DNA of 64,000 nucleotides from positions 105,187,157 through 105,251,156 of the forward strand of contig NC_079492.1 of NCBI RefSeq assembly GCF_020520425.1, given 5' to 3'. This document shows, piece after piece, positions 33,009 through 45,067 of the stretch. Each line of letters begins with the position of its first letter. Positions within the stretch are counted from its first letter, which is position 1. The notes under the pieces are model-generated. The model had not been told where the DNA came from, ran no database searches, and saw nothing but the letters and a program-made list of their open reading frames with translations. This DNA comes from Spinacia oleracea (lineage: Eukaryota > Streptophyta > Magnoliopsida > Caryophyllales > Amaranthaceae). The position numbers and the translations under genes were made by a program.

Positions 33009-34935
33009 TGAAGGAAATAATGCCCTTGGTCCAAGTATGCATTCAATGATAAGTCTAATAAATGCGGTTCAGTATTAATTAACAAGTTAATAATTCAGTG
33101 AGATCAAGTGAGCTGAATGCCTAGCTAGAGGCCGCTTCAGTTCAAGTGGAATTAATGATATTAATCCACAGCTTACTCTTGACTGAACCCGTAGGGCCAC
33201 ACAAATAGTACGTAAACGGATCAAGTATTTAATGGAATTAAATACTCCATCTATGGATATTCGGAATCGACGGATCTTGGTTTCAGTGGGAGCTGAGATC
33301 GTCAAAGGCAAGAAATGAATACTCCGGAAACGATGATATTGCCGGAAACGGAAATATGGATCGTATCGGAAATATAAATATTATTCAACTCGTAGATGTT
33401 GCCGGAAACGGAAACATGGTACGTATAGGAAAATAGGAAATTTTGGTATTTACTACCTTTAAAATACACCACTTTTGTATTTACTACCTTATGAAATTTT
33501 TATTTTAAATTACTACCTTAAACTTCCAGATTTTTTTTATTTACTACCACTTTACAGTTTTTTCATTTTAAAATTAAGATATCTCTTTCGTTTCTTAATC
33601 GTTTAAAGTGATTCGAAGTTCATTATTTTCCTTTTTCTATAGGGATTTCATTGAGAATGTCATTTCAAAAAAATTCGTTTGATAATTCATAAATATTTTA
33701 AAATTTTAAAAATAATATTTAATTTGTTTAAACTTTTACGAAATGTTAAAAGGTAAGATCCCTATGGAATCCTTACATATAAATGAGAAGAATGGGCTTT
33801 GAATCACTTAAAATGATTAAGAAACGAAAGAGATATCTCAATTTTAAAATGAGAAAATTGTAAAATGGTAGTGAATACAAAAAAAATGGAACTTAAAGGT
33901 AGTAATTTAAAATAAAATTTTCATAAGGTAGTAAATACAAAAGTGGTGTATTTTTAAGGTAGTAAATACCAAAAAATCCAGGAAAATATTATTGGAAATG
34001 GAAATATTGCCGGAATCGGAAATATTGCCGGAAACGGAAATATTATCGGAAACGGAAATATTATCGAAATCGGAAAATAATTCCGGAAACGGAAATATTA
34101 AATATTTGTTCGAAACGGAAATTAAATCCGGAATCGGAAATATTAAATATTGTTCGTATCGGAAATGAATTCCGGAATCGAGAATTTAATCGGAAGCGTA
34201 TCGTACGAATAAGCATCGGACGAGGCCTGCCAGACGAAGGCCCAACAAGAAGCCAGGCCATCGCCCAGCAAGCAAGACGCGCGCCAACGCCCTGCCCAAG
34301 GCAGCGCCAGGCCCACCGCAAGGCAGGCCCAGCGCGCCAAGGCGTGGCTACGTAGCGTGGGCTGCGTGGGCCGAGCGCACGCGTGCGGGCGCCCTCGTGG
34401 CTCCGTGCGTGTGTGTGTTTGTATCCATGCACAATTCCTAAATCTATTAGGATTTGGTGTATGATTAAATTCCTATTCCTAAAAGGATTATTTAATTAAT
34501 TAGAGTCCTTGTAGGATTCTAAGTTTAATTAAATCGTATCCTACTAGAATTCTAATTCCCTTTCCAAGCCTCTATAAATAAGGGCCTAGGGTCATAATTT
34601 ATGCACATGGGATTGAAGTATTCTAAGGGTAAGTTTTGAAAGAAAAATAAGCCAAACACTTGCAAACACTTAACCGAATTTCCTAGTAACCTTAAGGGCG
34701 ATTCTAGTTGGTCTAACTTGAGGCGGATCCGGACGTACTGTGGACTATCTACGGAGGGACGACATTTGGAGTCCTAAAGACTTGTTCTTGTTCGGTTCGG
34801 GCGCAGCTAGGGAGGGCACGCTACAAAGTGTATGCTCCCAAATTATGCTAAATGATTATGTGTAAATAATATGTTTCCTGGCATTAAGGTTTTTCCGCAT
34901 GATTTATGTTTTGTCATATGTATCATAACCTATCA
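33009..34935 (+). mobile_element. Solo LTR of the copy A/B Copia family
   Basis: It runs from TGAAGGAAATAATGCCC to CATAACCTATCA and is flanked by AGAAC at 33004-33008 and 34936-34940. Host integrase sense resumes directly after it, with no internal Copia sequence. It is therefore a solo LTR left by LTR-LTR recombination. Without the MITE inside it the LTR is about 1374 bp. It shares CATTCAATGATAAG with the copy B 3' LTR and not the copy A form. Confidence 0.9.
33436..33979. mobile_element. 544-bp foldback MITE, Mutator-type 9-bp TSD
   Basis: AGGAAAATA flanks both ends (33427-33435 and 33980-33988). The element starts GGAAATTTTGGTATTTACTA and ends with a near reverse complement. The inverted match continues far inward (ACCACTTTTGTATTTACTAC against GTAGTAAATACAAAAGTGGT), so almost the whole element could fold into a hairpin. 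It sits inside the solo LTR. Confidence 0.9.
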
Positions 34936-34940
34936 AGAAC

Positions 34941-36045
34941 CATGGTAATTGACAGTTCCTTACCAAGGAACTTCTGGGCAGAAGCAGTAAACACAACTTG
35001 TTATATTATAAATAGAGTCATGATTCGTGCCATATTAAATAAAACACCCTATGAATTGTTAAAAGGAATTAAACCCAACATCTCATATTTTAGAGCTTTT
35101 GGGTGCAAATGTTTTGTCCACAATAATGGCAAAAGGAACTTGGGTAAATTTGATGAAAGAAGTGATGAGGCTCTATTCCTAGGATATGCCTTAAATAGCA
35201 AAGCCTACAGAGTTTATAATAAAAGGTCAATGTGCGTAGAGGAGAGTGTACATATTATTTTTGATGAGACTAACAAAATTGATGAAGTTCAGGAACAAGA
35301 GGATTTCGAAATTGGTTTGACTCGTGCTACAGATAATGATGAAGAGTTCCTTCAAGTAAGAAAACCAGCCGAGCCAAGAACACAACAAAATCAAGAATTT
35401 CCTGCTCAAGAGGAATAGAAAGAGAATCAGGAAGTTCATGTCCTAGAGGAACTCACACCGGATCCCAGAACTCCTGATCCAGAGGAACCAGAGGAACCAG
35501 AGGAACCAGAGGAACTAGAGGAGACTCCTGAACCTGTGGAACAACGTACAATTCAACAGGAATTCAACTCAAGAAACAGAAGAAACTGAGGAGACAATGG
35601 CAACCTCTTGGGCCCAGTTTCAACCTAGGCCATGGAAACATCAAAGTTCCCATCCAATGGAACTCATTGTCAGTGAAAAAGGAACTCAGACAAGATCCCA
35701 ACTGAGGAACTTATCTGCCTTCCATGTGTTCCTCTCCATAATTGAGCCAAGGAACCATAGTGAGGCCTTGGAAGATGCTGATTGGATAACTGTTATGCAA
35801 GAAGAGTTGAATGAATTCAAAAGTAACAAAGTGTGGAAGTGGAACCCAAGCCAAAGCATCAGAATGTGATAGGACTAAAATGGGTGTTCCGAAACAAGAA
35901 AGATGAACATGTAACGATTATCAGGAACAAGGCTAGGTTAGTCGTCAAAGGCTACAATCAACAGGAAGATATTTACTTCGAAGAAACTTTTCTCTTGTTT
36001 ATGGACTAGAAGTCATTAGAATCTTAATTTCTTTTGCAGCCTTCA
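34941..36045 (+). pseudogene. Sirevirus-like integrase end and start of reverse transcriptase
   Basis: Open from the junction to 35418: integrase C-terminal sense (LPRNFWAEAVNTTCYIINR, FRAFGCKCFVHN, then DEALFLGYA). A proline/glutamate-rich linker follows with a six-base-derived EEP repeat near 35483-35520. Then comes the start of RT (EALEDADWITVMQEELNEF) with stops and frameshifts. The element ends near 36045, just before the RT active site, where Copia copy B begins. Confidence 0.8.
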
Positions 36046-36049
36046 TGGG

Positions 36050-36082
36050 ATTTATGTTTTGTCATATGTATCATAACCTATC
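36050..36082 (+). repeat. Remnant of the copy B 5' LTR
   Basis: Only the end of the LTR remains (ATTTATGTTTTGTCATATGT through CATAACCTATCA), followed at once by the PBS. The Sirevirus-like RT sequence ends at the same point and shares the letters CATG/GATTT, so a short-homology junction is likely. Confidence 0.8.
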
Positions 36083-38770
36083 AGTGGTATCACGAGCCTC
36101 TTATTATTTTCATAATCTAAATTGCATAAACATGGTTAAATATTACAAATTTGCAAGAATTAAAAGGGGTGATTAATTTTCGTAATTGTTAATTAATTGC
36201 AAATTGCGTTTATTTAATTATATGTACGCAGTTTTTCGGCAGTTTCTTCGTTACTCATCCAAATCGAGTAATTTTTGTGTCAATTCCGCATGTAAAAGGC
36301 ATTCTAAAATTTTGACAAAAATAGTAATTTTCGGCCGAACCCAGAATTCTCAAAATCGAAGCCTAACTATGACTTTTCGGAGGTTTTAGTTTTTCGAACG
36401 CAAAAGTTTGTAAATTTAAGATGTTAAATTAAATATTTGCGATTCTTGTTGATAAATCTTGAATTTTTGATTGACCTACTGTATATGTTTAACAAGTTTG
36501 AATGCCTAGCCTTGTTAATTATGCAATCTAATTTGTAATTATGATTAATTTGTTGAAAATTGGAATAATTTAGAATTAATTTGATTTTCATAATTAATTA
36601 ATAATTTAATTAGATACCTATGATTAAAAACCACCATAAAAATTGTAAATTTATGTTAAATTTTAAATTTTTATGACCTAGACTTGAATCGATGGAATCG
36701 GAAATCAATTAATTAATAAATTTTTGATTTTTCGCCCTAAAATTATGAAATTAATATGATTTATTAATTTGTCATTAATTTTGAAAATAAATTTTTTAAA
36801 TTTTTATGCGATTCGCTCATATAACTTGCACGCACAAAGCAATGGACGCTACGTGTAACCCTTAAGGGGTGTTGTATAGTGCGGGCATGCGACGACGAGC
36901 AAGGGAGCTCATCGCCCATGCGGTACGAATGCAGCGAGCAAGGCTATGGTGCACGAGCACAAGGCAACAGCCCTGCCTTGTGTCGTGTGCTATGTGGGAT
37001 GGGCGAGTGGGTAAGGGCGAGAGCAAGGCAGCGACAGTCGCGTGTGGGGAGCAGGCGAGCTGCGCCACGACGCAACTGACGTGCGCAACGTGCGAAGCCT
37101 CGCACGCAGCGAGCGCAAGCTCGCGTGCGACGAGCGCTACGCCCAGCGACGAACGCTCGCGCGCGCAGCGAGCCAGAGGCCAAGCGTGCCTCGAGGCGCC
37201 TTGCGATGGTGTGCAACGATGGATGCGACGCAGCACATAGGCTGCGCGCACATGGCCAGCGATGGCTGCGTGCGTGTGGCCTATGGATGTGCGTTGCGTG
37301 GTGATGTTGCGTACCTTGTGTTACGATTAGATCGTTTTAAAATTTTAATTTGAAATTTTCAGTTTCTGTAATTTTAATTAATTTTAAAATTAATAATTTA
37401 AATTGTTTTCTTGGATTTTAATTTTGAATATTATAATTATAATTAATTTCATTTATTCTAATTATTTTACTAAAATTAAAATCATGAATTAATTTAAATA
37501 CGATTGAAAGTAAATTAAATATGTGAATTCAATTATAAATTTATATGAGCTTTAAATTTTAATTAAATTTGTATGTTTCCGGTTAGACTAGAAATACATT
37601 TTTATGTTTAAAATTAGTAAAGCATATGAATTTATTGGTTTAAGTGGGAGCCCTTTTAGTCATAAACTCTTGATTAGGTCTACAAATCCTTAAGGTTAAA
37701 ACAACTTGATTAGAATTAATAAGGACTGAATAATTTGTAGATTATTGGTGCCCTTGATTAATTGCTGCAAATATTTATGTGATGCATAACGTGTTTTACT
37801 AACCAGCTATGTGGGCCATTCATGATAATGAATGGGTGAATGATATATATTGTATATGTACTGTTTTGCAGGTTATGAAGTGACTAGTATGGCCCAAATA
37901 GGATAGAAAATATGGTCTGCGTACCATTAATTTGAATGTAATTGGTCTAAAGTACCAAAATTGTTTTTCAATTCAAATATGGTATGCGTACCATCAAATA
38001 GTTGTAATTAGTTTAATTATAGCTTATCCTATTTGAAGAAAATGGCGCCTCCCACGGAGATTTTCAAGACGGACTTTGAAGTTGAAGCTTCAAGATGAAG
38101 TCGGGCCATACTAGATCACATTTATCTTATGCATGCTTTAAGTTATTTATTGCTTTAAATATGTCTTAAATATGCATGAGATCAAAGCTTGATTATGTTG
38201 CATGATTAAGGATTTTAGTTCACTTAAAATCTAACCAACATAGTAAGAGCCTTAAGTTCAAAACTTAAAAATTGAGTTAAAAGGTGCCATGCCAAAATAA
38301 CACTTACTTGGATATCATTTACATCGATCTTAGTAATAGTTTTCCGCCATAGCGAGGTGTTACTTGTCGATACTAAAGGGGTAAGGTACACAAATAATTG
38401 TGAGTACATGTTAGTTTTGGTGAAACTCAACGATATAAGTAAGGAGTCCTTTTATGTCGTGGCAAAATCGATAGGTTTACCTAATAAGTTCTTAGACGTG
38501 CCTATCAACCAAGAATAGTTTCTAGACTATTAGCAAATGGCTTTTGCTTACCTAAAAGATTTCAGAATTGAGTCTAAATACATAATGTGCTTAATTCTTC
38601 AATGGATTTTAGGATCTTGGAATCATTTTATTCACACCTGCCGGAACACATAATTTGAATAAAATGCTTAATGAACATTGAATTATGCATGTATGCTAGA
38701 ATTTAAGTTTATTAAGAGAAATTGTGAATGGTTATTTATTTGTTTATTCTTTTCAATTGTAGTTTTAACT
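36083..38770 (+). other. Leader of copy B, including PBS and a GC-rich island
   Basis: TGGTATCACGAGCC at 36084 is the primer site. The rest follows the copy A leader closely but is about 130 bp shorter, mainly because the GC-rich island (36830-37320) lacks the 64-bp expansion. No coding frame is credible. Confidence 0.8.
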
Positions 38771-41700
38771 ATGGCAAACAACAATCAAAACATCATCATG
38801 GGTTCTGAGCTTATGGTCAAGCTGAACCTAACAAATTTTATTGAATGGGAAGCTAAGCTAGTTGAAATAGTCAGACTCAATGGACTTGAGTATGTACTAT
38901 TACATCCCATGCCAAGCTACTATGCCAGAGACATGACCCCTGAAAGATTTTCCGCCTGGGATGCGGATCTCAAAAAGGTTATGAGTCTCATGCTGAACAA
39001 TATCCCTGATGAATGGGCTAGAAGGTTTGTAGCTTATGAACCTTTTACGCTCATCAAGAATCTGAGGGACATCTGTCGTGGAAGCACGGAGGACAGGGAC
39101 CTGAACGTCCATGAGTTGATTGAATCAATGTCTGGTCTAAAGGTTAGTTTTCCCAACAGGTGTTATAGGATGGAAGTCCAAGAAACACATGTTCAGCTCC
39201 TTCGCACTAAACAGAGGGTAGGCGTCCCACTGAGGTTCCATGTGGATCTTATGCTTTCATATTTCGATCGCCTAAGTCTGCTAGGAACACCAATAAGCGA
39301 AAGGATGGCAGTCTTTATCTTGCTCAATTCACTGCACAGTGGGTTTGGTCGCTTCAAGCAACTATACCTAAGTGAACCAAGAGAAGAAACAATTGCAGAA
39401 TTTGTTCACCTTGTCAGAAAGGCTGAGATAATACTGGACTGTGAAGCCAAAGATTTACTCAAGGCTAAAGGGAGACCGTTCAAGAAAAGTGGAAAGTCCA
39501 AGGGCAATGCTAAATCAAAGAAGGAAAAGTCCACATCAAGCTGTCTTTATTGTGATGGTATAGGCCATTACAAAAGAGAATGTCCAAAGCTAAAGGAAGA
39601 TCAGAAGAACGGAACAGTCGTTCCATCTTCAGGTATTTTCGTTATAGACTGTATACTTGCTAATTCAACTTCTTGGGTATTAGATACAGGTTGTGGCTCA
39701 CACTTATGTTCCAATTCACAGGGACTAATAAGAAGTAGAAAGTTAAGCAAGGGTGAAGTCGACCTACGAGTGGGAAATGGAGCACGGATTGCTGCATTAG
39801 CTGTAGGAACTTATTATTTGTCGTTGCCCTCTGGGCTAGTTTTGGAACTGGAAGAGTGTTTCCATGTTCCAAGCCTTACTAAAAACATCATTTCAGTTTC
39901 TTGCTTAGATGCTAAGGGATTTTCCTTTTTAATAAAAGACAATAGTTGTTCGTTTTATTTTAAAGAGATGTTTTATGGATCTGCTAGATTAGTCAATGGA
40001 CTTTATTTATTAGATCACGACAAACAAGTTTATAACATAAATACCAAAAAGGCCAAAAAGGATGATTCAGATCTCACCTATCTGTGGCATTGTCGATTAG
40101 GCCATATTAACTTGAAACGCATGGAAAGACTTCAAAAGGAAGGAATTCTAGAACCATTTGACTTAGAGGATTATGGTAAGTGCGAATCATGTTTACTTGG
40201 AAAAATGACAAAGCAACCTTTCTCTAAAGTTGGAGAAAGAGCAACTGAACTATTGGGTTTAATCCATACAGATGTATGTGGACCAACGAGTACAAATGCT
40301 AGGGGTGGTTTCAGCTACTTTATTACTTTCACTGATGACTTCAGTAGATATGGTTATGTCTACCTAATGAAGCATAAGTCTGAATCCTTTGATAAATTCA
40401 AAGAATTTCAGAATGAAGTAGAGAATCAATTAGGCAAGAAGATTAAGGCACTGCGGTCTGATAGAGGCGGTGAATATCTGAGCTAAGAATTTGATGACCA
40501 TCTGAAAGAATGTGGAATTCTATCAGAATTGACCCCTCCTGGAACACCACAATGGAACGGTGTGTCGAAACGGAGGAACAGAACCTTGATAGACATGGTT
40601 AGGTCAATGATGGGTCAGGCCTAACTTCCATTAGAATTTTGGGGACATGCACTAAATACAGCTGCACTCACTATAAATAGAGCTTCGTCTAAAGCTGTCG
40701 AAAAGACTCCATATGAGTTATGGTTTGGAAAGCCTCCAAAAGTGTTTTTTCTTAATATTTGGGGATGTGAAGTATACGTCAAACGATTAATTTCAGACAA
40801 ACTTTATCCAAATTCTGACAAATGTATCCTTTTGGGCTATCCAAAGGAAACAAAGGGGTATTACTTCTACAATACATCTGAGAACAAGGTGTTTGTTGCT
40901 CGAGATGGTGTCTTTTTGGAGAAAGATCACATTTCCAAAATGACAAGTGGGAGAAAAGTAGACCTCGAAGAAATTCGAGCCGAACAACAAACTCTAGAGA
41001 ATGCTCAAGATGACATTCAAGATGAAACTCAGAGATCTTTCGAAGTATCTGGTGAGGATCATGGTCAATCTAGAGATGTAACCCCGCGTAGATCGCAGAG
41101 ATATAGATCTCAACCGGAAAGGTACTTAGGTATTTTGACGAACGAGAGCTATGACTTTCTATTACTTGAAAGTGATGAACCTGCGACTTACAAACAAGCT
41201 ATGACGAGCCCTAGATCCAAGCAATGGCAAGAAGCCATGCAATCTGAATTAGACTCCATGTCAGAAAACCAAGTATGGGATTTGGTCGATTTGCCAGATG
41301 GCTACCAATCCATTGGAAGCAAATGGGTTTTCAAACTGAAAAAGGACAAGGATGGGAAACTTGAAGTTTTCAAAGCTAGATTGGTTGCAAAAGGTTACAG
41401 GCAAGTCCACGGTGTGGATTACGATGAAACCTTTTCACCAGTTGCAATGCTAAAGTCTATTCGGATAATGTTAGCAATCGCTGCATATTACGACTACGAA
41501 ATATGGTAGATGGATGTCAAAACCGCTTTCTTAAACGGCGTTTTAACAGAAACTGTGTTTATGACACAGCCTGAAGGTTTTGAGGATCCAAAGAATGCTA
41601 AAAAGGTTTTGAGGATCTACGGATTGAAGCAGGCATCCAGGAGCTGGAATATACGTTTTGATGAAGCAGTCAGTGACTTTGGTTTCATCAAGAACGCTGA

Positions 41701-42746
41701 CGAATCTTGTGTATACAAGAAGGTCAGTGGGAGCAAAATTGCTTTCCTAGTATTATATGTCGACGACATATTACTTATCGGAAATGACATTCCTATGTTG
41801 AACTCTGTCAAGATTTGGCTTGGGAAATGTTTTTCGATGAAGGATCTAGGAGAAGCACAGTACATATTGGGCATCAAGATTTACAGAGATAGATCTAAAA
41901 AGATGATTGGACTTAGTCAAAGCACTTATATCAATAAGGTGCTTGATAGGTTCAAGATGGTAGACTCCAAGCGAGGCTACCTACCCATGTCTCATGGAAT
42001 AACTCTAAAGCAAGACTCAGTGCCCAAAAACACTTGATGAGCGTAGAAGAATGAATGGGATTCCGTATGCATCATTGATTGGTTTAATTATGTATGTTAT
42101 GATATGTACACGCCCGGATGTTGCGTACGCACTCAGTGCTACGAGCAGATACCAGTCAGACCCAGGAGAGGCACATTGGACTGCTGCCAAGAATATTCTG
42201 AAGTACCTGAAAAGGCACAAAGATGACTTCCTGGTCTATGGTGGAGATGATGAATTAATTGTTAAAGGCTATACGGACGCAAGTTTCCAAACCGACAAAG
42301 ATGATTTCAGATCACAGTCTAGGTTTGTCTTCTGCCTCAACGGAGGTGCAGTAAGCTGGAAAAGTGCTAAGCAAAGCACCATTGCGGATTCTACAACTGA
42401 AGCGGAGTACATTGCTGCACATGAAGCAGCAAAGGAAGCAATATGGCTAAGGAAGTTCATAGGTGAACTTGGTGTAGTCCCCTCCATTAAAGGACCAATA
42501 GCCCTGTATTGCGATAATAACGGAGCTATTGCACAGGCAAAGGAGCCTAGACACCACCAAAGAGTCAAGCATGTACTTCGTAGATTTCACCTTCTACGAG
42601 AGTTCGTTGAAAGAAAAGAAGTCGAGATAAGCAAGATTGGAACTGATGATAACATATCAGATCCATTGACTAAACCTCTGCCGCAGGCGAAGCACAACTC
42701 GCACACTGCAGCTATGGGAATCAAGCATATTGGAGAATGGCTTTGA
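38771..42746 (+). pseudogene. Copy B gag-pol, broken by three stops and a frameshift
   Basis: The same domain order as copy A begins at the ATG at 38771. TAA stops the frame at 40484 inside integrase. Further in-frame stops are at 40622 and 41507, just before the RT active-site region. A 12-bp in-frame deletion lies near 41610 and a one-base insertion near 42005 shifts the frame. The RNase H end is open from 42051 to 42746 and keeps the base that copy A has lost. It cannot give a full polyprotein. Confidence 0.92.
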
Positions 42747-43513
42747 TGTCCTTATTTAATGTTTTAAAGTTTTAGAGTTTAAATCTTTGTAAAACATTAT
42801 TGGTTAATCATTCACAATAAATGAATAGAATTCATTTTTCCATTTAATTTGTTGTTTATTAATGATGAGTCCCTTCAATTTGACGATATATTCAAGATAG
42901 ACTGTCAGAACCAGTCCTGTGACTAAGAAATGTCTATCAAGTGAACTTGAATGTCAAAGGTTGAGAATGGTCCCTGGTCGGAGTTTTCTATAAAATTGGA
43001 CGCATAGAAAACGTTAGACGACTAGAATGCAAGATGACTAGTAGTTCTGTTTCTTGAACTATGTGGACATAACAAAGTCATAATCATTTGCATAGATACT
43101 TACTTTGAGAAGACTAGTATCGGACAGACCTATGAAACTTTACTGTAAGAGATGAACATCTGTCATAAGTAAATTTCATTAAAATTATTAGACACTAAAT
43201 CCTCAATACCTGAGTGATTTGAGACTTACTTGTTTGAGAACTGGTTACTTTGACGTTGACCAACCGTCGCACCGTAAAAGGAGGCTATAAAGGCAACGCT
43301 CAGGTAATCACCTATCAAACGAAGTCTAATCTCAAGATCGCAAGATTGGAATTGTCCTCCCATAAATCGGGATGAGATGATTAAAAGTTGTACAAGGCCA
43401 CTCGGAGAGCTAGAAACTGTGAAATGCATGGCCGTGCTCGGATGAATCATAGGCTATGATTATCTGTTTAATTGACAGTTGAACTCTGAAACCGAGAAAC
43501 ACCTCTGGACATA
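42747..43513 (+). other. 3' untranslated region of copy B, left of CACTA-2
   Basis: It is collinear with 17194-17958 of copy A and stops at CTCTGGACATA. The sequence resumes with ATAATAAGG at 59358. Confidence 0.8.
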
Positions 43514-43539
43514 CACTACAAGAAAGCGCTTGATTACCA

Positions 43540-43860
43540 ACTGATTTTACCGACCGCCGTGAAAGTAGTCAGTAAAAATAAATTTACCAACCGAAATAGA
43601 AACGGTCGCTAAATTTACCGACCGAATGTAGAGCGGTTGGTAAATTTAAAATTTACCAACCGCTTTCATAACGGTCGTAAATTTATCGACTGCATAAACT
43701 TTCATTCCGACTATTTAGCAGTCGGTAAATTCCGACTATTTTCAAAATAAATTTAAAATTTTACCAACCGCCTATATAATATACCCGACCAAAAAAGCGG
43801 TCGCTAAAATTAAAAAAAAAAAATAAAAAATAAATAAATAATCAATGACCAAAAACGGTC
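43540..43860. repeat. Left subterminal repeats of CACTA-2
   Basis: Units such as TTTACCGACCG...GCGGTTGGTAAA and AACGGTCG alternate in both orientations about every 30-40 bp. They are probably TnpA-like binding sites. Confidence 0.75.
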
Positions 43861-45067
43861 ACTAAATTAAAAAAAGAAAAAAAAAATCTTGTCGGCCTTC
43901 CTCCTCCTTCGACCAATTTAGAGCCTTCCCTCCTTCGACCAAAAAAAACTTGAAGAGCCTTCCCTCCTTCGACCTTCGACGCAGCCGGTGAACCACCCCC
44001 CTCCCCCGACGGCGCCACCCTAACCCCCCGACTCGGCCAGAGTGCACGACCCACCCAGCCCAGCCGCGCACGGTTCCCCCCAGCCAGCAGCCCAGCCCAC
44101 GCCCAACCCCCCCAGAGCCGCGCACGGCGCCCCCCAGCCAGCAGCCCAGGCGGACCACCCACCGGACCGGACTACTCAATCGTCGATGTTTTCCACTCCA
44201 GGTAACCTTTATTCTTAGTTTTTTCATAATATAATGCTTTAATTTTTCAAACCCTAACTTTGTTGTTTATATCAATTGTAGATCTTGTATGTGAACTCTT
44301 CGATCTTTGAAGGTAATCTTTTTTTTCTCTTCTAATTTTTTGACCCATAACTATGGAATGACTTGTTAGATAATTAATGGGTATTTTTTTCAATGAATTT
44401 ATGGAATGACTTGTTAGAAAATTATGGAAAATTATGGAAATTATGGAAATTTTATGAAATTTTCAAGGAATGCCGTACTTAATTTGATGTAGGTGTAAGA
44501 TTTTATGAAATTTAATTTTATGCCAAAATTTCAAGGAATTTAATTTTGATGTAGGTGTAGGTGTAAGAATTTTGATGTAGGTGTAGGTGTAAGATTTTAT
44601 GAAATTTAATTTTATGCCAAAGTTTCAAGGAATGTCATATGAGAAACAACGAATAATTTAGAGAATGAATTTGAGTAGTAAGTAAGTGTATTGAATAAAT
44701 TTGTGCATGTTTAGGTGTTTATTGTAAATGCATTTTATTATTTATATTTGATTTTTATCCTTATTGGCTTGTGTTTAAGTAATTATTGATCTTTATATAA
44801 ATTATAAGTAAATTATTGAACTTTATATAATTTATAAGTGCGTTTGAATAAATTATTGATCTTTATATCATTAATAAATTATTTAACTTTATATCATTAA
44901 TAAGTATTGATTTTTATATAATTAATAAAATCAATTATTTGATTGTTTATTTAGAAAACTTCGAGCGGTAGTTAGACTATATAGTAGGTTTAGTAACATG
45001 ATTAGTGTGAGATGTGTAGAGATTGGTTAGTAACATGTTTTTTGTGAGATATGTAGAATTTGGTATC
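43861..45067 (+). other. Promoter and leader region of CACTA-2
   Basis: A CT-rich, then C-rich block (43885-44160, with CCTTCGACC and CCCCCAGCCAGCAGCCCA repeats) looks like a transcribed leader. A possible donor CCAGGTAACC near 44200 and an AT-rich stretch with repeated TTGATGTAGGTGTA follow. No protein frame is credible before the TNP2 start. Confidence 0.5.

Larger units (their letters stand above)
23609..36045 (+). mobile_element. Sirevirus-like Copia element, decayed and split by nested insertions
   Basis: A 5' LTR, a Met-tRNA PBS, gag with a CCHC finger, and fragments of integrase and reverse transcriptase follow one another in one orientation. CACTA-1 (27240-32566) and a solo LTR (33009-34935) interrupt it. 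It ends abruptly inside the RT domain where copy B begins, and no 3' LTR is in the window. The long gag with an extra C-terminal extension suggests the SIRE/Maximus lineage. Confidence 0.8.

Noticed and set aside
33009..36082. Reading the LTR at 33009 as the 5' LTR of copy B
   Set aside because: The LTR has its own AGAAC duplication and is followed by Sirevirus integrase sequence, not by a PBS; copy B has its own LTR remnant next to a PBS at 36084.
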